Shown: positions 35,004 to 43,812 of the stretch, piece after piece
Position numbering within the stretch: position 1 is the stretch's first letter
How the letters are laid out: the number at the start of each line of letters is the position of its first letter
Assembly (NCBI GenBank): GCA_045649265.1
Contig: JAZRPO010000006.1
Location: 12,970 to 76,969 of the forward strand
Direction: 5' to 3'
Source: SIG480 sp045649265
GTDB lineage: Bacteria; Bacillota; Clostridia; Oscillospirales; JAAYXM01
DNA length: 64,000 nt
Notes under the pieces: model-generated
The model's input: only the letters and a program-made list of their open reading frames with translations
Told to the model about the DNA's origin: nothing
Databases searched by the model: none
Made by a program: the position numbers and the translations under genes

Positions 35004-35897
35004 ATGAATAACGAACTTATTACTGCATTAAAAGACATAAAAAACATTCGTTTTTCCGAAAACGAACCGATGTCTAAGCACACAACCTTCAAAATAGGCG
35101 GTCCCGCACGGCTTTACATTGAGATTTCAGAATCTTCTGCCGTTACGGAAGTAATTCCCCTTATCAAAAGCTATGGGATTTCTCCGGTAATAATCGGCAA
35201 CGGCAGTAACCTCCTTTTTCCTGACGAAGGCATCGACGGCGTTGTTATAAAGCTCACCTTCAATAAAATCTCAGTTAACGGAACAAGCCTAATCACAGAG
35301 GCGGGTGCTCTGCTTTCCGTTTGCTCGGTCATCGCTTTGAAAAACTCCCTGTCCGGCCTTGAATTCGCACAAGGAATCCCGGGAAGCGTCGGTGGTGCGC
35401 TTATAATGAATGCCGGCGCATATGGCTCAGAAATAGCAGATTGTCTTGTTTCTTCAACGTATTTGTGCGGTGACAAGGTTTTTACCCTGTCAGGGAGCGA
35501 ACATGATTTTTCATATCGGAACAGCTTTTATAAGAAAAACCCTGAGCTTTTAGTTTTATCAGCTGAGTTTTCCCTTACTCCTTCCCAACATGAGGAGATT
35601 AGCTTGAAAATGCGCGACTTTGCTTCCCGCAGGCGCGAAAAGCAGCCTTTGGAGCTTCCGAGCGCCGGAAGTGTTTTCAAGCGGCCTCAGGGACATTTTG
35701 CAGGAGCTCTCATCGAGCAATGCAACTTAAAGGGATATTCAATCGGTGGTGCTGAAGTTTCAAAAAAGCACGCAGGTTTTATTGTAAATCGTGGCGAGGC
35801 AACAGCAAATGACGTTAAAAGCCTTATTTATCACATTCAAGAAACCGTACTCAAAGAAACCGGAGTTTCTCTTGAATGTGAAATTTGCATACTTTAG
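35004..35897 (+). CDS. murB: UDP-N-acetylenolpyruvoylglucosamine reductase
   Basis: 297 residues from ATG 35004; a GTG three codons upstream is only two bases from AAAGGA and is less likely. FAD-binding PCMH fold: TTFKIGGPA (about 27-35), PVIIGNGSNLLF (about 58-69) and the active-site block GIPGSVGGALIMNAGAYG (about 125-142). SAGSVFKRP carries the catalytic serine. It is a type II enzyme. Followed by rapZ with a 12-base gap. Confidence 0.97.
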   Translation: MNNELITALKDIKNIRFSENEPMSKHTTFKIGGPARLYIEISESSAVTEVIPLIKSYGISPVIIGNGSNLLFPDEGIDGVVIKLTFNKISVNGTSLITEAGALLSVCSVIALKNSLSGLEFAQGIPGSVGGALIMNAGAYGSEIADCLVSSTYLCGDKVFTLSGSEHDFSYRNSFYKKNPELLVLSAEFSLTPSQHEEISLKMRDFASRRREKQPLELPSAGSVFKRPQGHFAGALIEQCNLKGYSIGGAEVSKKHAGFIVNRGEATANDVKSLIYHIQETVLKETGVSLECEICIL

Positions 35898-35908
35898 GGG
35901 GTAAAAAC

Positions 35909-36769
35909 ATGGATTTCTTTATCATATCAGGAATGTCGGGAGCCGGAAAGAGCCGTGCAGCTGCCGTTTTTGAGGACCTTGGATTCTACTGTGTTGATAA
36001 TATGCCTCCGGAATTAATTCCAACCTTTGTGGAAATGTGCATAGCTGCAAACAGCCGTTTTTCTCACGTTGCGCTCGTCACAGATATCCGTGCGGGTGTT
36101 GATTTTTCTGCGCTTTTTACGACGCTTGATAACATAAAAAAATCCAACTGTAATTATAAAATTATTTTCTTCGAAGCATCTACGAACACTATTATTCAGA
36201 GATATAAAGAAACAAGGCGGCGTCACCCTCTCTTTTCCGAGGGAACGCCCATTGAAAAAACTATTGAAAAAGAAATGGAAATGCTGGCGGATGTTCGTGC
36301 TCGCGCGGATTATATTGTTGATACTACCTCTCTTACAGCGACAAACCTTCGCGAATATATGCTTGGTTTTCTTGACGCAAACGAACTCCGTGACCAGTCA
36401 ATGATTATCAATGTTTCATCCTTTGGTTTTAAACACGGGCTTCCTCTTGACGCTGATCTGGTATTTGATGTCAGGTTTTTGCCTAATCCTTATTACGATC
36501 TTTCTTTGCGCCAGAAAACAGGGCTGGATGAAGCTGTTCGTGACTATGTTATGAAGTGGCAGCAAACAAAGGATTTTCTCGAACACCTTTACAACATAAT
36601 TGACTTTCTCCTTCCTCAATATATCGAAGAAGGAAAAACAGCGCTCAATATTGCAATAGGCTGTACCGGTGGCAGACACAGATCTGTCGCTCTTGCAGAA
36701 GAACTTGGAAACCACATCTCCTCTCTCGGTTACAAGTGCTTAAAAATGCACAGAGATTTTCTACGTTAG
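35909..36769 (+). CDS. rapZ: RNase adapter / nucleotide-binding protein RapZ (YvcJ)
   Basis: 286 residues from ATG 35909 (AGGGGG upstream; an earlier in-frame ATG lies inside murB). P-loop GMSGAGKS (8-15), a Walker-B-like ALVTDIRAG and the C-terminal GCTGGRHRSVALAEEL block (about 250-266). Binds ATP, GTP and, in E. coli, a small RNA; in Firmicutes the role is less clear. It is directly before whiA, as in Bacillus, but without yvcK between. Confidence 0.95.
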   Translation: MDFFIISGMSGAGKSRAAAVFEDLGFYCVDNMPPELIPTFVEMCIAANSRFSHVALVTDIRAGVDFSALFTTLDNIKKSNCNYKIIFFEASTNTIIQRYKETRRRHPLFSEGTPIEKTIEKEMEMLADVRARADYIVDTTSLTATNLREYMLGFLDANELRDQSMIINVSSFGFKHGLPLDADLVFDVRFLPNPYYDLSLRQKTGLDEAVRDYVMKWQQTKDFLEHLYNIIDFLLPQYIEEGKTALNIAIGCTGGRHRSVALAEELGNHISSLGYKCLKMHRDFLR

Positions 36770-36781
36770 AAAGGTGATAAT

Positions 36782-37702
36782 ATGACTTTTTCTGCAAAAA
36801 TTAAGGAAGAGCTTTCTATTTTGGAAATCAGAAACGCTGACGAAGCACTCGCAGAATGCTGCGGAATTATTCTTTTTGCAAATACAACCAGAAATAATAA
36901 AATCAAGATTGTAACAGAAAATAAAAATGTTTTTGCAAGAGCTTCTCGCCTTTTGAAAAGCTTATTTGCTTTTGATTTTGACAAAAAAATCATTCCCGAA
37001 GCATCTCTTAAAAAATTCAATCTGATTGTTGAGAATCCCGCCAAAATAGCTGAAATCTTCGGTGCTTTCGGTATCAATGCGGACGGAACCCTTTCTCTTC
37101 ACCTCAACGGTGCTCTTGTTGAAACAGACGAAGCCCGCGCTGCTTTTTGCAGAGGTGCTTTTCTTGCAGGTGGCTCGGTTTCTGACCCGTCCTCACGGTA
37201 TCATTTAGAGCTTGTTACTTCACATTCGGCCCTGAGCCGTGAGGTTGTTTCACTTCTTCTTGACCTTGACCTTCCTGCAAAGCTTGCAACACGAAAGTCG
37301 AACAATATTATTTACCTCAAAGAGAGCGGTCACATTGAAGATTTTCTCACTCGAATCGGCGCGCCTCTTTGCGCTCTTGAGCTCATGCAGACAAAGCTTG
37401 TTAAGGATGTACGGAACAACATTAACAGACAGGTTAATTTTGAAGTCGCAAACCTCTCAAAAACGGCTGATGCGGCAAAAAACCACATCGCCGCAATTAA
37501 AAAACTTCAGGATCTTGGTGTTCTTGACACGCTTTCTTCTCAGCTTCAAACAGCAGCGAATTTAAGGCTCTCCAATCCTGAAATCTCTCTTTCTGAGCTT
37601 GCAAAGCTTTCTGAAGACGGAGTCGGAAAATCCGGGCTTAATCACCGTTTAAACAAACTTGTTTCATTGGCAGAAGAACTAACTACAAGAAAGGATTCAT
37701 AA
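36782..37702 (+). CDS. whiA: DNA-binding protein WhiA
   Basis: 306 residues. An N-terminal LAGLIDADG-like domain (about 1-190, GAFLAGGSVSDPSSRYHLE near 118) is followed by a helix-turn-helix at about 225-300 (SLSELAKLSEDGVGKSGLNHRLNKL). In Firmicutes WhiA affects cell division and chromosome segregation. Follows rapZ by 12 bases and precedes dnaE by four, so it is in the same operon. Confidence 0.96.
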   Translation: MTFSAKIKEELSILEIRNADEALAECCGIILFANTTRNNKIKIVTENKNVFARASRLLKSLFAFDFDKKIIPEASLKKFNLIVENPAKIAEIFGAFGINADGTLSLHLNGALVETDEARAAFCRGAFLAGGSVSDPSSRYHLELVTSHSALSREVVSLLLDLDLPAKLATRKSNNIIYLKESGHIEDFLTRIGAPLCALELMQTKLVKDVRNNINRQVNFEVANLSKTADAAKNHIAAIKKLQDLGVLDTLSSQLQTAANLRLSNPEISLSELAKLSEDGVGKSGLNHRLNKLVSLAEELTTRKDS

Positions 37703-37706
37703 TCTG

Positions 37707-40700
37707 ATGAGTAGATTTGCACATCTTCATCTACATACTGAATATAGTCTTTTAGACGGGGCATGCAGAATCAACAAGGTTTGTGAACGTGCAAAAGAGC
37801 TAGGCCAACCTGCCATTGCGATAACTGACCACGGAGTTATGTACGGTGTCATCGACTTTTACCGCGCAGCAAAAGCAGCAGGTATCAAGCCTATTATCGG
37901 CTGTGAAGTTTATATGGCTCCTCGCTCGATGTTTGATAAGGATTATTCTTCTGACCGCGAGCCTGCCCACCTTGTTCTACTATGCAAAAATGAGACAGGC
38001 TATAAAAATCTCATACACCTCGTAAGCAGAGCTTTCATTGACGGCTTTTACGGCAAACCGAGAATTGACCTTGAAATCCTCAAAAATCATTCCGAAGGTT
38101 TGATTTGCCTTTCTGCATGTCTTGCCGGAACCATCCCGAGGCTGATTCTTCGTGGTGATGTTGAAGGCGCAAAAGAGCACGCAAAAGCTCTTAATGAAAT
38201 TTTCGGCAATGATAACTTCTATCTGGAAATCCAAGACCATGGAATTGAAGAACAAAAAGAAGTGAACCGCGAGATTATTAAATTTTCCGAAGAGCTTAAT
38301 ATCCCGCTTGTAGCTACAAACGATGCACACTATATAACTCGCGAAGATGCATATACTCAAGACGTTCTAATGTGTGTTCAGATGAACAAAACCTTAAACG
38401 ACACATCACGCATGAAGTTTGCAACAGATGAGTTCTATCTTAAAAGCGAAGATGAAATGGCAGAGCTGTTCCCTTCTCATCCTGAGGCTCTTGAAAACAC
38501 CATTAAAATTGCAGATATGTGTAACCTCGAATTCGAATTCGGAAACCATCATCTCCCACAATATGACACTCCTCCAGAGTTTTCAAGCTCTTTTGAATAT
38601 CTGAAAAAACTCACATCTGATGGATTTGAACGCCGTTATCCTGATGCACCTGCCTCATACAGAGAACGGCTTGAATATGAGCTTAATATGATTTCCCGAA
38701 TGGGATATGTTGATTATTTTCTCATTGTTTGGGACTTTATTTCGTATGCCCGTTCACAGGATATTCCTGTCGGCCCCGGCCGAGGTAGCGCCGCAGGAAG
38801 CATTGTTTCATACTGCCTTGAAATTACCAATATCGACCCGATGAAATACAACCTGTATTTTGAGCGATTTCTGAACCCTGAAAGAATAAGCATGCCTGAT
38901 ATTGACGTGGATTTTTGTCAGGAGCGAAGGCAGGAGGTTATTGACTATGTCGTCAGAAAGTACGGTTCAGACCGCGTAGCACAGATTGTCACATTCGGAA
39001 CTATGGCTGCAAAGGGCGCAATACGTGATGTTGCACGAGTTATGAGTCTTCCCTACGCCGAAGCCGATGCAATCGCAAAAAGCGTTCCAAATGAGCTTCA
39101 TATGACTCTCAATAAGGCGCTTGAAATTTCAAAGCCTTTCCGGGATTATTACGAAGCTGACGAGCGATACAAAAAGCTTATTGACACCGCCGTTGCGCTC
39201 GAAGGTATGCCGCGCCATGCCTCTACGCATGCGGCAGGCGTTGTTATAACCAAAAACGAAGTTTCTTCATATGTTCCCCTATCCGCAAACGACGAATCAA
39301 TAGTTACACAGTTTACAATGGTCACTCTCGAAGAGCTTGGGCTTTTAAAAATGGATTTTCTCGGGCTGCGTAACCTTACTGTTCTCCACGATGCTGAAAA
39401 CTTAGTCCGCATTCACACTCCCGATTTCTCAGTTTCGGATATTCCTGATAATGATGAGCTTACTTTCTCCGAATTGTCACAGGGACACACAGCAGGAGTC
39501 TTTCAGCTTGAAAGTCAAGGTATGACTTCCGTTGTTGTCGGCATGAAACCACAGTCAATTGAAGATATAACAGCAATCGTTGCTCTCTACCGCCCCGGAC
39601 CTATGGATTCGATTCCTCACTATATAAGCTCAAAGCAAAATCCCGGAAACATAAAATATCTCCATCCGATGCTCAAAGATATACTTGAAATAACATACGG
39701 TTGCATAGTATACCAAGAGCAAGTTATGGATATATTCAGAAAAGTAGCCGGATTTTCTCTTGGCCGCGCAGATATGGTTCGCCGTGCAATTTCAAAGAAA
39801 AAGGAAAAGGATCTTCTTCGCGAACGCAAGAATTTTATTTTCGGAAATTCCGAAGAAGGTATTCCCGGTGCAATTAATAACGGAATTCCCGAAGAAACCG
39901 CAAATAAAATTTTTGATGAAATAGTTGCTTTCGCAAACTATGCCTTTAACAAAGCTCATGCAGCGTCATATGCGGTAGTCTCATATCAGACTGCATATAT
40001 GAAATTTCATTATCCGAGAGAATACATGGCGGCCCTTCTGACCTCTGTTCTCGATTCTACCGACAAGCTTGCCTCATACTTTGAACTGTGCCGTGAGATG
40101 GGAATTTCAGTTTTACCGCCTGATATCAATGAATCTGAAGATACTTTCACGGTAAGCGGAGAAAATATTCGTTTTGGGCTTGCTGCTGTTAAGAGTGTTG
40201 GTCGTGACTTTGTTCGGGCTATTTCGGAAGAACGCTCATTTGCAGGTAACTTCCGGTCACTGCGTGATTTTTGCAAGCGTATGCAAAACAAGGGGCTTAA
40301 CCGTCGCGCACTTGAAAACCTCATTAAATGTGGCGCGTTTGACAGCACCGGTGCAAACCGTGCACAGCTTCTCAACATTTACGATAGTATTTTGACGGGA
40401 ATTTCATACACTAAAAGCAGAAACCTTGATGGGCAATTTGACCTTTTCTCGCTTGACTCTTCTGAGGAAAAGATAACCTATAATGAAGATTTGCTTCCCG
40501 ATATTCCCGAATATCCAAAACAAACCATACTTTCCTTTGAAAAAGACACGCTTGGCATCTATCTTTCAGGGCATCCTCTTGATGATTATTCAGGCCTTTT
40601 AAAAAGGCTTGCTGTCGAAAAGCTTTCTGATTGCATAATTCCTGACAAACACGATGACGGTGACTCTGTTTTTGTAGCCGGCTGTGTTTCCTCAATAAAG

Positions 40701-41168
40701 CTGAAAACGACTAAAAACAACTCATTGATGGCATACATGACGCTTGAAGGTCCTGTTAATTCTTTGGAATGCATAATCTTCCCGAAGGTTCTTGAAAAAT
40801 ATCAGCCACTTCTCAGTGAGAATGCCATTGTGACCGTTCGCGCGAGAATAAATTTCCGAGAAGACTCTTCCCCGCAGCTTATCTGTGACGAAATACGCTC
40901 AATCAATGAATACAATAACATTGATGCAGATGCTTCTCAAACAAAAAAACGCCTTTATATAAGGCTTTCTGATGAGGAGTGTGAAAATGCAAAAGCGGTC
41001 CGCGCTATTATCTCAGCCTTTCCGGGAGAGCTTGAAACAATACTTTTCTATGAAGATAGCAAAAAACGGATGAGAACGCATACTTCAGATGAAATAGCTC
41101 TCCTTACCCGTTTAAAAGAGATTCTCGGAAGCGATAATGTCGTTTTAAAGGATTCTGTTTCGCGATAA
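37707..41168 (+). CDS. dnaE: DNA polymerase III subunit alpha (DnaE)
   Basis: 1153 residues. PHP domain at the N-terminus (HLHLHTEYSLLDGA; about 1-280), polymerase core with GPGRGSAAGS (about 352) and the catalytic aspartates in PDIDVDFCQERR (about 397), then helix-hairpin-helix and a C-terminal OB fold (about 990-1075). No intein and no exonuclease domain. It is the DnaE-type polymerase; PolC is expected elsewhere in the genome. Four bases after whiA, so probably translated from coupled mRNA. Confidence 0.97.
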   Translation: MSRFAHLHLHTEYSLLDGACRINKVCERAKELGQPAIAITDHGVMYGVIDFYRAAKAAGIKPIIGCEVYMAPRSMFDKDYSSDREPAHLVLLCKNETGYKNLIHLVSRAFIDGFYGKPRIDLEILKNHSEGLICLSACLAGTIPRLILRGDVEGAKEHAKALNEIFGNDNFYLEIQDHGIEEQKEVNREIIKFSEELNIPLVATNDAHYITREDAYTQDVLMCVQMNKTLNDTSRMKFATDEFYLKSEDEMAELFPSHPEALENTIKIADMCNLEFEFGNHHLPQYDTPPEFSSSFEYLKKLTSDGFERRYPDAPASYRERLEYELNMISRMGYVDYFLIVWDFISYARSQDIPVGPGRGSAAGSIVSYCLEITNIDPMKYNLYFERFLNPERISMPDIDVDFCQERRQEVIDYVVRKYGSDRVAQIVTFGTMAAKGAIRDVARVMSLPYAEADAIAKSVPNELHMTLNKALEISKPFRDYYEADERYKKLIDTAVALEGMPRHASTHAAGVVITKNEVSSYVPLSANDESIVTQFTMVTLEELGLLKMDFLGLRNLTVLHDAENLVRIHTPDFSVSDIPDNDELTFSELSQGHTAGVFQLESQGMTSVVVGMKPQSIEDITAIVALYRPGPMDSIPHYISSKQNPGNIKYLHPMLKDILEITYGCIVYQEQVMDIFRKVAGFSLGRADMVRRAISKKKEKDLLRERKNFIFGNSEEGIPGAINNGIPEETANKIFDEIVAFANYAFNKAHAASYAVVSYQTAYMKFHYPREYMAALLTSVLDSTDKLASYFELCREMGISVLPPDINESEDTFTVSGENIRFGLAAVKSVGRDFVRAISEERSFAGNFRSLRDFCKRMQNKGLNRRALENLIKCGAFDSTGANRAQLLNIYDSILTGISYTKSRNLDGQFDLFSLDSSEEKITYNEDLLPDIPEYPKQTILSFEKDTLGIYLSGHPLDDYSGLLKRLAVEKLSDCIIPDKHDDGDSVFVAGCVSSIKLKTTKNNSLMAYMTLEGPVNSLECIIFPKVLEKYQPLLSENAIVTVRARINFREDSSPQLICDEIRSINEYNNIDADASQTKKRLYIRLSDEECENAKAVRAIISAFPGELETILFYEDSKKRMRTHTSDEIALLTRLKEILGSDNVVLKDSVSR

Positions 41169-41250
41169 TCCCCTTCTGCTAATTTTGCTTTTTACGTACA
41201 CACGGATAATTATTACTACATTTTAAAACTTTTTGAAAGGTTGATTTTCA

Positions 41251-42222
41251 ATGTCTGCCATAAAAACGATTGGGGTCCTTACAAGTGGAGGCGATGCCCC
41301 CGGAATGAATGCTGCAATACGCGCTGTTGCAAGAGCTGCTGCATATCACGGCATTACATGTCTTGGTATCCGCCGCGGATACAATGGGCTTATCAACGGA
41401 GATGTCGTTGAACTTAATGCACGAAGCGTTAACGGCATTATCTCAAAAGGCGGAACAATGCTTTTTACTGCGCGTTGTCCGGAATTCGTTACAGAAACCG
41501 GGTTTGAAAAAGCTGTTTCTACATGCAAATATCTCGGACTTGACGGAATTGTTACTATCGGTGGGGACGGTACTTTCAGAGGCGCGCGTGACTTGGCAAA
41601 TCGCGGAATCCATACAATCGGAGTTCCCGCCACAATTGATAATGACATATCCTCCACACAATACAGCATAGGCTTTGACACAGCTTGCAATACAGCTCTT
41701 GACGCAATCGACAAGCTACGCGACACGATGCAATCGCACGAGCGTTGCTCTGTTGTTGAGGTTATGGGCCACAACGCCGGACACCTCGCGCTTCACGTCG
41801 GTATTGCGTGCGGTGCTCAGGCTGTTCTCGTTCCCGAAAAGCCATTTGATTTTCAACGTGATGTTGTTGAAAAAATTCGTGCAGGTAGAATCAACAAACG
41901 TTCTCACTACATCATTATCCAGGCCGAAGGCGTTGGAAATTCCATTGAGATTACAAATCGAATAATCGAAGAAACCGGAATAGATACAAGACTTACGATT
42001 CTCGGGCATATTCAGCGAGGAGGGAGCCCGACTGCACGAGACCGTGTTATGGCAAGCCGTTTTGGTGCATATGCCGTTCAAACCCTTTTAGCCGGCGAAA
42101 CCAATCGCGTTGTCTGCTTGAATAACGGCGAAATTTGCAACATCGATATAAACAAAGCACTTGAAATGAAAAGGGACATTCAGGAAGATATGTATTTGAC
42201 ATCAAAAATCATGTCTATATGA
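41251..42222 (+). CDS. pfkA: ATP-dependent 6-phosphofructokinase
   Basis: 323 residues, the usual bacterial length. ATP loop LTSGGDAPGMNAAIRA (about 10-25), GGDGTFRGA with Gly after GGD (ATP rather than pyrophosphate type), catalytic PATIDNDI (about 124-131) and the GHIQRGGSPTARDR effector block. The committed step of glycolysis. It lies 82 bases after dnaE with AAAGG upstream of ATG. A strong terminator follows. Confidence 0.97.
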   Translation: MSAIKTIGVLTSGGDAPGMNAAIRAVARAAAYHGITCLGIRRGYNGLINGDVVELNARSVNGIISKGGTMLFTARCPEFVTETGFEKAVSTCKYLGLDGIVTIGGDGTFRGARDLANRGIHTIGVPATIDNDISSTQYSIGFDTACNTALDAIDKLRDTMQSHERCSVVEVMGHNAGHLALHVGIACGAQAVLVPEKPFDFQRDVVEKIRAGRINKRSHYIIIQAEGVGNSIEITNRIIEETGIDTRLTILGHIQRGGSPTARDRVMASRFGAYAVQTLLAGETNRVVCLNNGEICNIDINKALEMKRDIQEDMYLTSKIMSI

Positions 42223-42233
42223 GAGAAACGAAA

Positions 42234-42268
42234 AAAGGCTCGCAATCCGTCAGGATTGCGAGTCTTTC
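42234..42268. terminator. Bidirectional terminator after pfkA
   Basis: CTCGCAATCC, loop GTCA and GGATTGCGAG form a 10-bp core (42239-42262), lengthened by a G-T and several A-T pairs. T-runs lie on both strands, so it also ends the converging coiled-coil gene. Confidence 0.9.
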
Positions 42269-42276
42269 TATTGATT

Positions 42277-42762
42277 TTATTCTTCTGTATCAGCAGTATT
42301 TGTTTTTACAACCGCAGTCTTAAATTGCTTTCTGGATTCTCTTGTTTCATTCAACGCCTGCTCAATAACTGATTCAAGCCTGCGAAGAGTATCCTCTGCA
42401 TAATCATTTGCGGCACGGCGAAGCTCTTTTGACTTTGTCTCGGCAACAGCCATAATCTCACTTGCCTTTTGTTTTGAAGTGAGCGTAATTTCCTCCTCTG
42501 AAATCATATGGAGGGCACGCTCCTCCGCAGCGGCCTTGATAGCTTCTGCTTCTCTTTTTGCCGCAGCAAGAATCTCGTTTCTGCTGTCCACAATCGTTCT
42601 TGCCTGTTCAATATCTTTTGGAAGATTAACCCGAATCTCATCAATGAGGTCAAGAACCTTTTCCCTTTCAAGAAGACACTTTTCAGCTCCAAAAGGAAGT
42701 GCCCAAGCCTCAGACACCATATCATAAAGCATATTTACCAATTCATCAATTCCACTTGCCAT
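42277..42762 (-). CDS. Coiled-coil protein, often annotated ATPase subunit-like
   Basis: 161 residues. An N-terminal globular part (about 1-45) is followed by a long charged helix (about 45-145) rich in Ala, Glu, Lys and Arg, like DivIVA or ATP synthase B/H-type stalks. No membrane helix and no nucleotide motif, so the common 'ATPase' label is unsupported. Its ATG overlaps the coaD stop (TAATG). Such a gene beside coaD and rsmD is common in Clostridia. Function unknown; a cell-pole or division scaffold is a guess. Confidence 0.75.
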   Translation of the reverse strand: MASGIDELVNMLYDMVSEAWALPFGAEKCLLEREKVLDLIDEIRVNLPKDIEQARTIVDSRNEILAAAKREAEAIKAAAEERALHMISEEEITLTSKQKASEIMAVAETKSKELRRAANDYAEDTLRRLESVIEQALNETRESRKQFKTAVVKTNTADTEE

Positions 42763-43253
42763 TATTTCCCGTCTCCCCTCATAAACTTTTTTCTTACATC
42801 CTCAAGAATTTTTTCATCAACAAAAGCTGAAATATCGCCGCCCAAAGAACAAACTTCTTTAACAATACTTGACGAAAGATAAAGATTTTCCTCCGATGTC
42901 GGCAAAAACAAGGTTTCGAGCTTTGGATTAAGCTTTCTGTTGATAAGGGCCATCTGAAATTCGCTTTCAAAATCGCTGACAGCTCGAAGCCCTTTTATAA
43001 TAACGCAATCACCAACGGATTTTACCCACTCCGCAAGCAAAGCATCAGATAATCGGATTTCAACGTTTCTGAATTTTTTTGTGCATCTTAAAAGAAATTC
43101 ACTTCTTTCTTCTAAGGAAAACGCCGGTTTCTTTTTGCCGTTAACCATAACAACGACGACCACTTTGTCAAAAATTTCTGATGCTCTCTCTATAATGTCG
43201 AGGTGCCCTTTTGTGACCGGGTCAAAGCTACCGGGATATACTGCAATTTTCAT
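42762..43253 (-). CDS. coaD: Phosphopantetheine adenylyltransferase
   Basis: 163 residues. Nucleotidyltransferase motif YPGSFDPVTKGH (6-17, TxGH) and the C-terminal LSSSIVKEVCSLGGDIS (about 128-144). Fourth step of CoA synthesis from pantothenate. Five bases after rsmD and coupled to the next gene by TAATG. Confidence 0.97.
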   Translation of the reverse strand: MKIAVYPGSFDPVTKGHLDIIERASEIFDKVVVVVMVNGKKKPAFSLEERSEFLLRCTKKFRNVEIRLSDALLAEWVKSVGDCVIIKGLRAVSDFESEFQMALINRKLNPKLETLFLPTSEENLYLSSSIVKEVCSLGGDISAFVDEKILEDVRKKFMRGDGK

Positions 43254-43258
43254 ATCTA

Positions 43259-43810
43259 TTACCCCTCAAACGGTGTGTTGCGTATTACCGTGAGCTTAAT
43301 CGTGCCATATTTATACTCTTTAAACGAATAACACTCCGGCAAAATTTTCGCAACATCGGTGGCAGCATCTGTCTCACAGATTATTATACCATTTTCTGAT
43401 AATATGTCAAATTTATTGATCCTTTCAAGCGCAGAGGCAAGGAGCGAAGCTTTATATGGCGGATCTAAAAATATTACATCATATTTCGCGCCTTTTGTCA
43501 ATACTTCTGAAAAATCACAGTTGTGAATACTTATCGTATCCTCAAAGCCACACTTTTTTACGTTTTCCCTGATAACCGACACCGCAGCCTTTGAGATGTC
43601 AACTGCAACAGCCCACCTTGCGCCGCGGCTGATAGCTTCAATAGCGAGCTGACCGCTGCCCGAGAAGAGGTCAAGCACACGTTTGCCGGCTATCTCAAAC
43701 TGAATTATGTTAAAAATCGAACCCTTGACTTTATCTGTTGTCGGGCGAGTAGCTTCGCCTTCAAGTGTTTTCAGAACTCTCCCTCGAGCGCTTCCTGCAA
43801 TAACGCGCAT
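43259..43810 (-). CDS. rsmD: 16S rRNA (guanine966-N2)-methyltransferase RsmD
   Basis: 183 residues with the start MRVIAGSARGRVLKTLEGEATRPT cut here to its hallmarks RVIAGSARGR and TRPTTDKVKGSIFN. The SAM loop is LDLFSGSGQLAIEA and the catalytic tetrad is DPPY (about 118). Methylates 16S rRNA in 30S particles. It is two bases after uvrC and before coaD; the rsmD-coaD pair is widespread. Confidence 0.96.
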   Translation of the reverse strand: MRVIAGSARGRVLKTLEGEATRPTTDKVKGSIFNIIQFEIAGKRVLDLFSGSGQLAIEAISRGARWAVAVDISKAAVSVIRENVKKCGFEDTISIHNCDFSEVLTKGAKYDVIFLDPPYKASLLASALERINKFDILSENGIIICETDAATDVAKILPECYSFKEYKYGTIKLTVIRNTPFEG

Positions 43811-43812
43811 GT

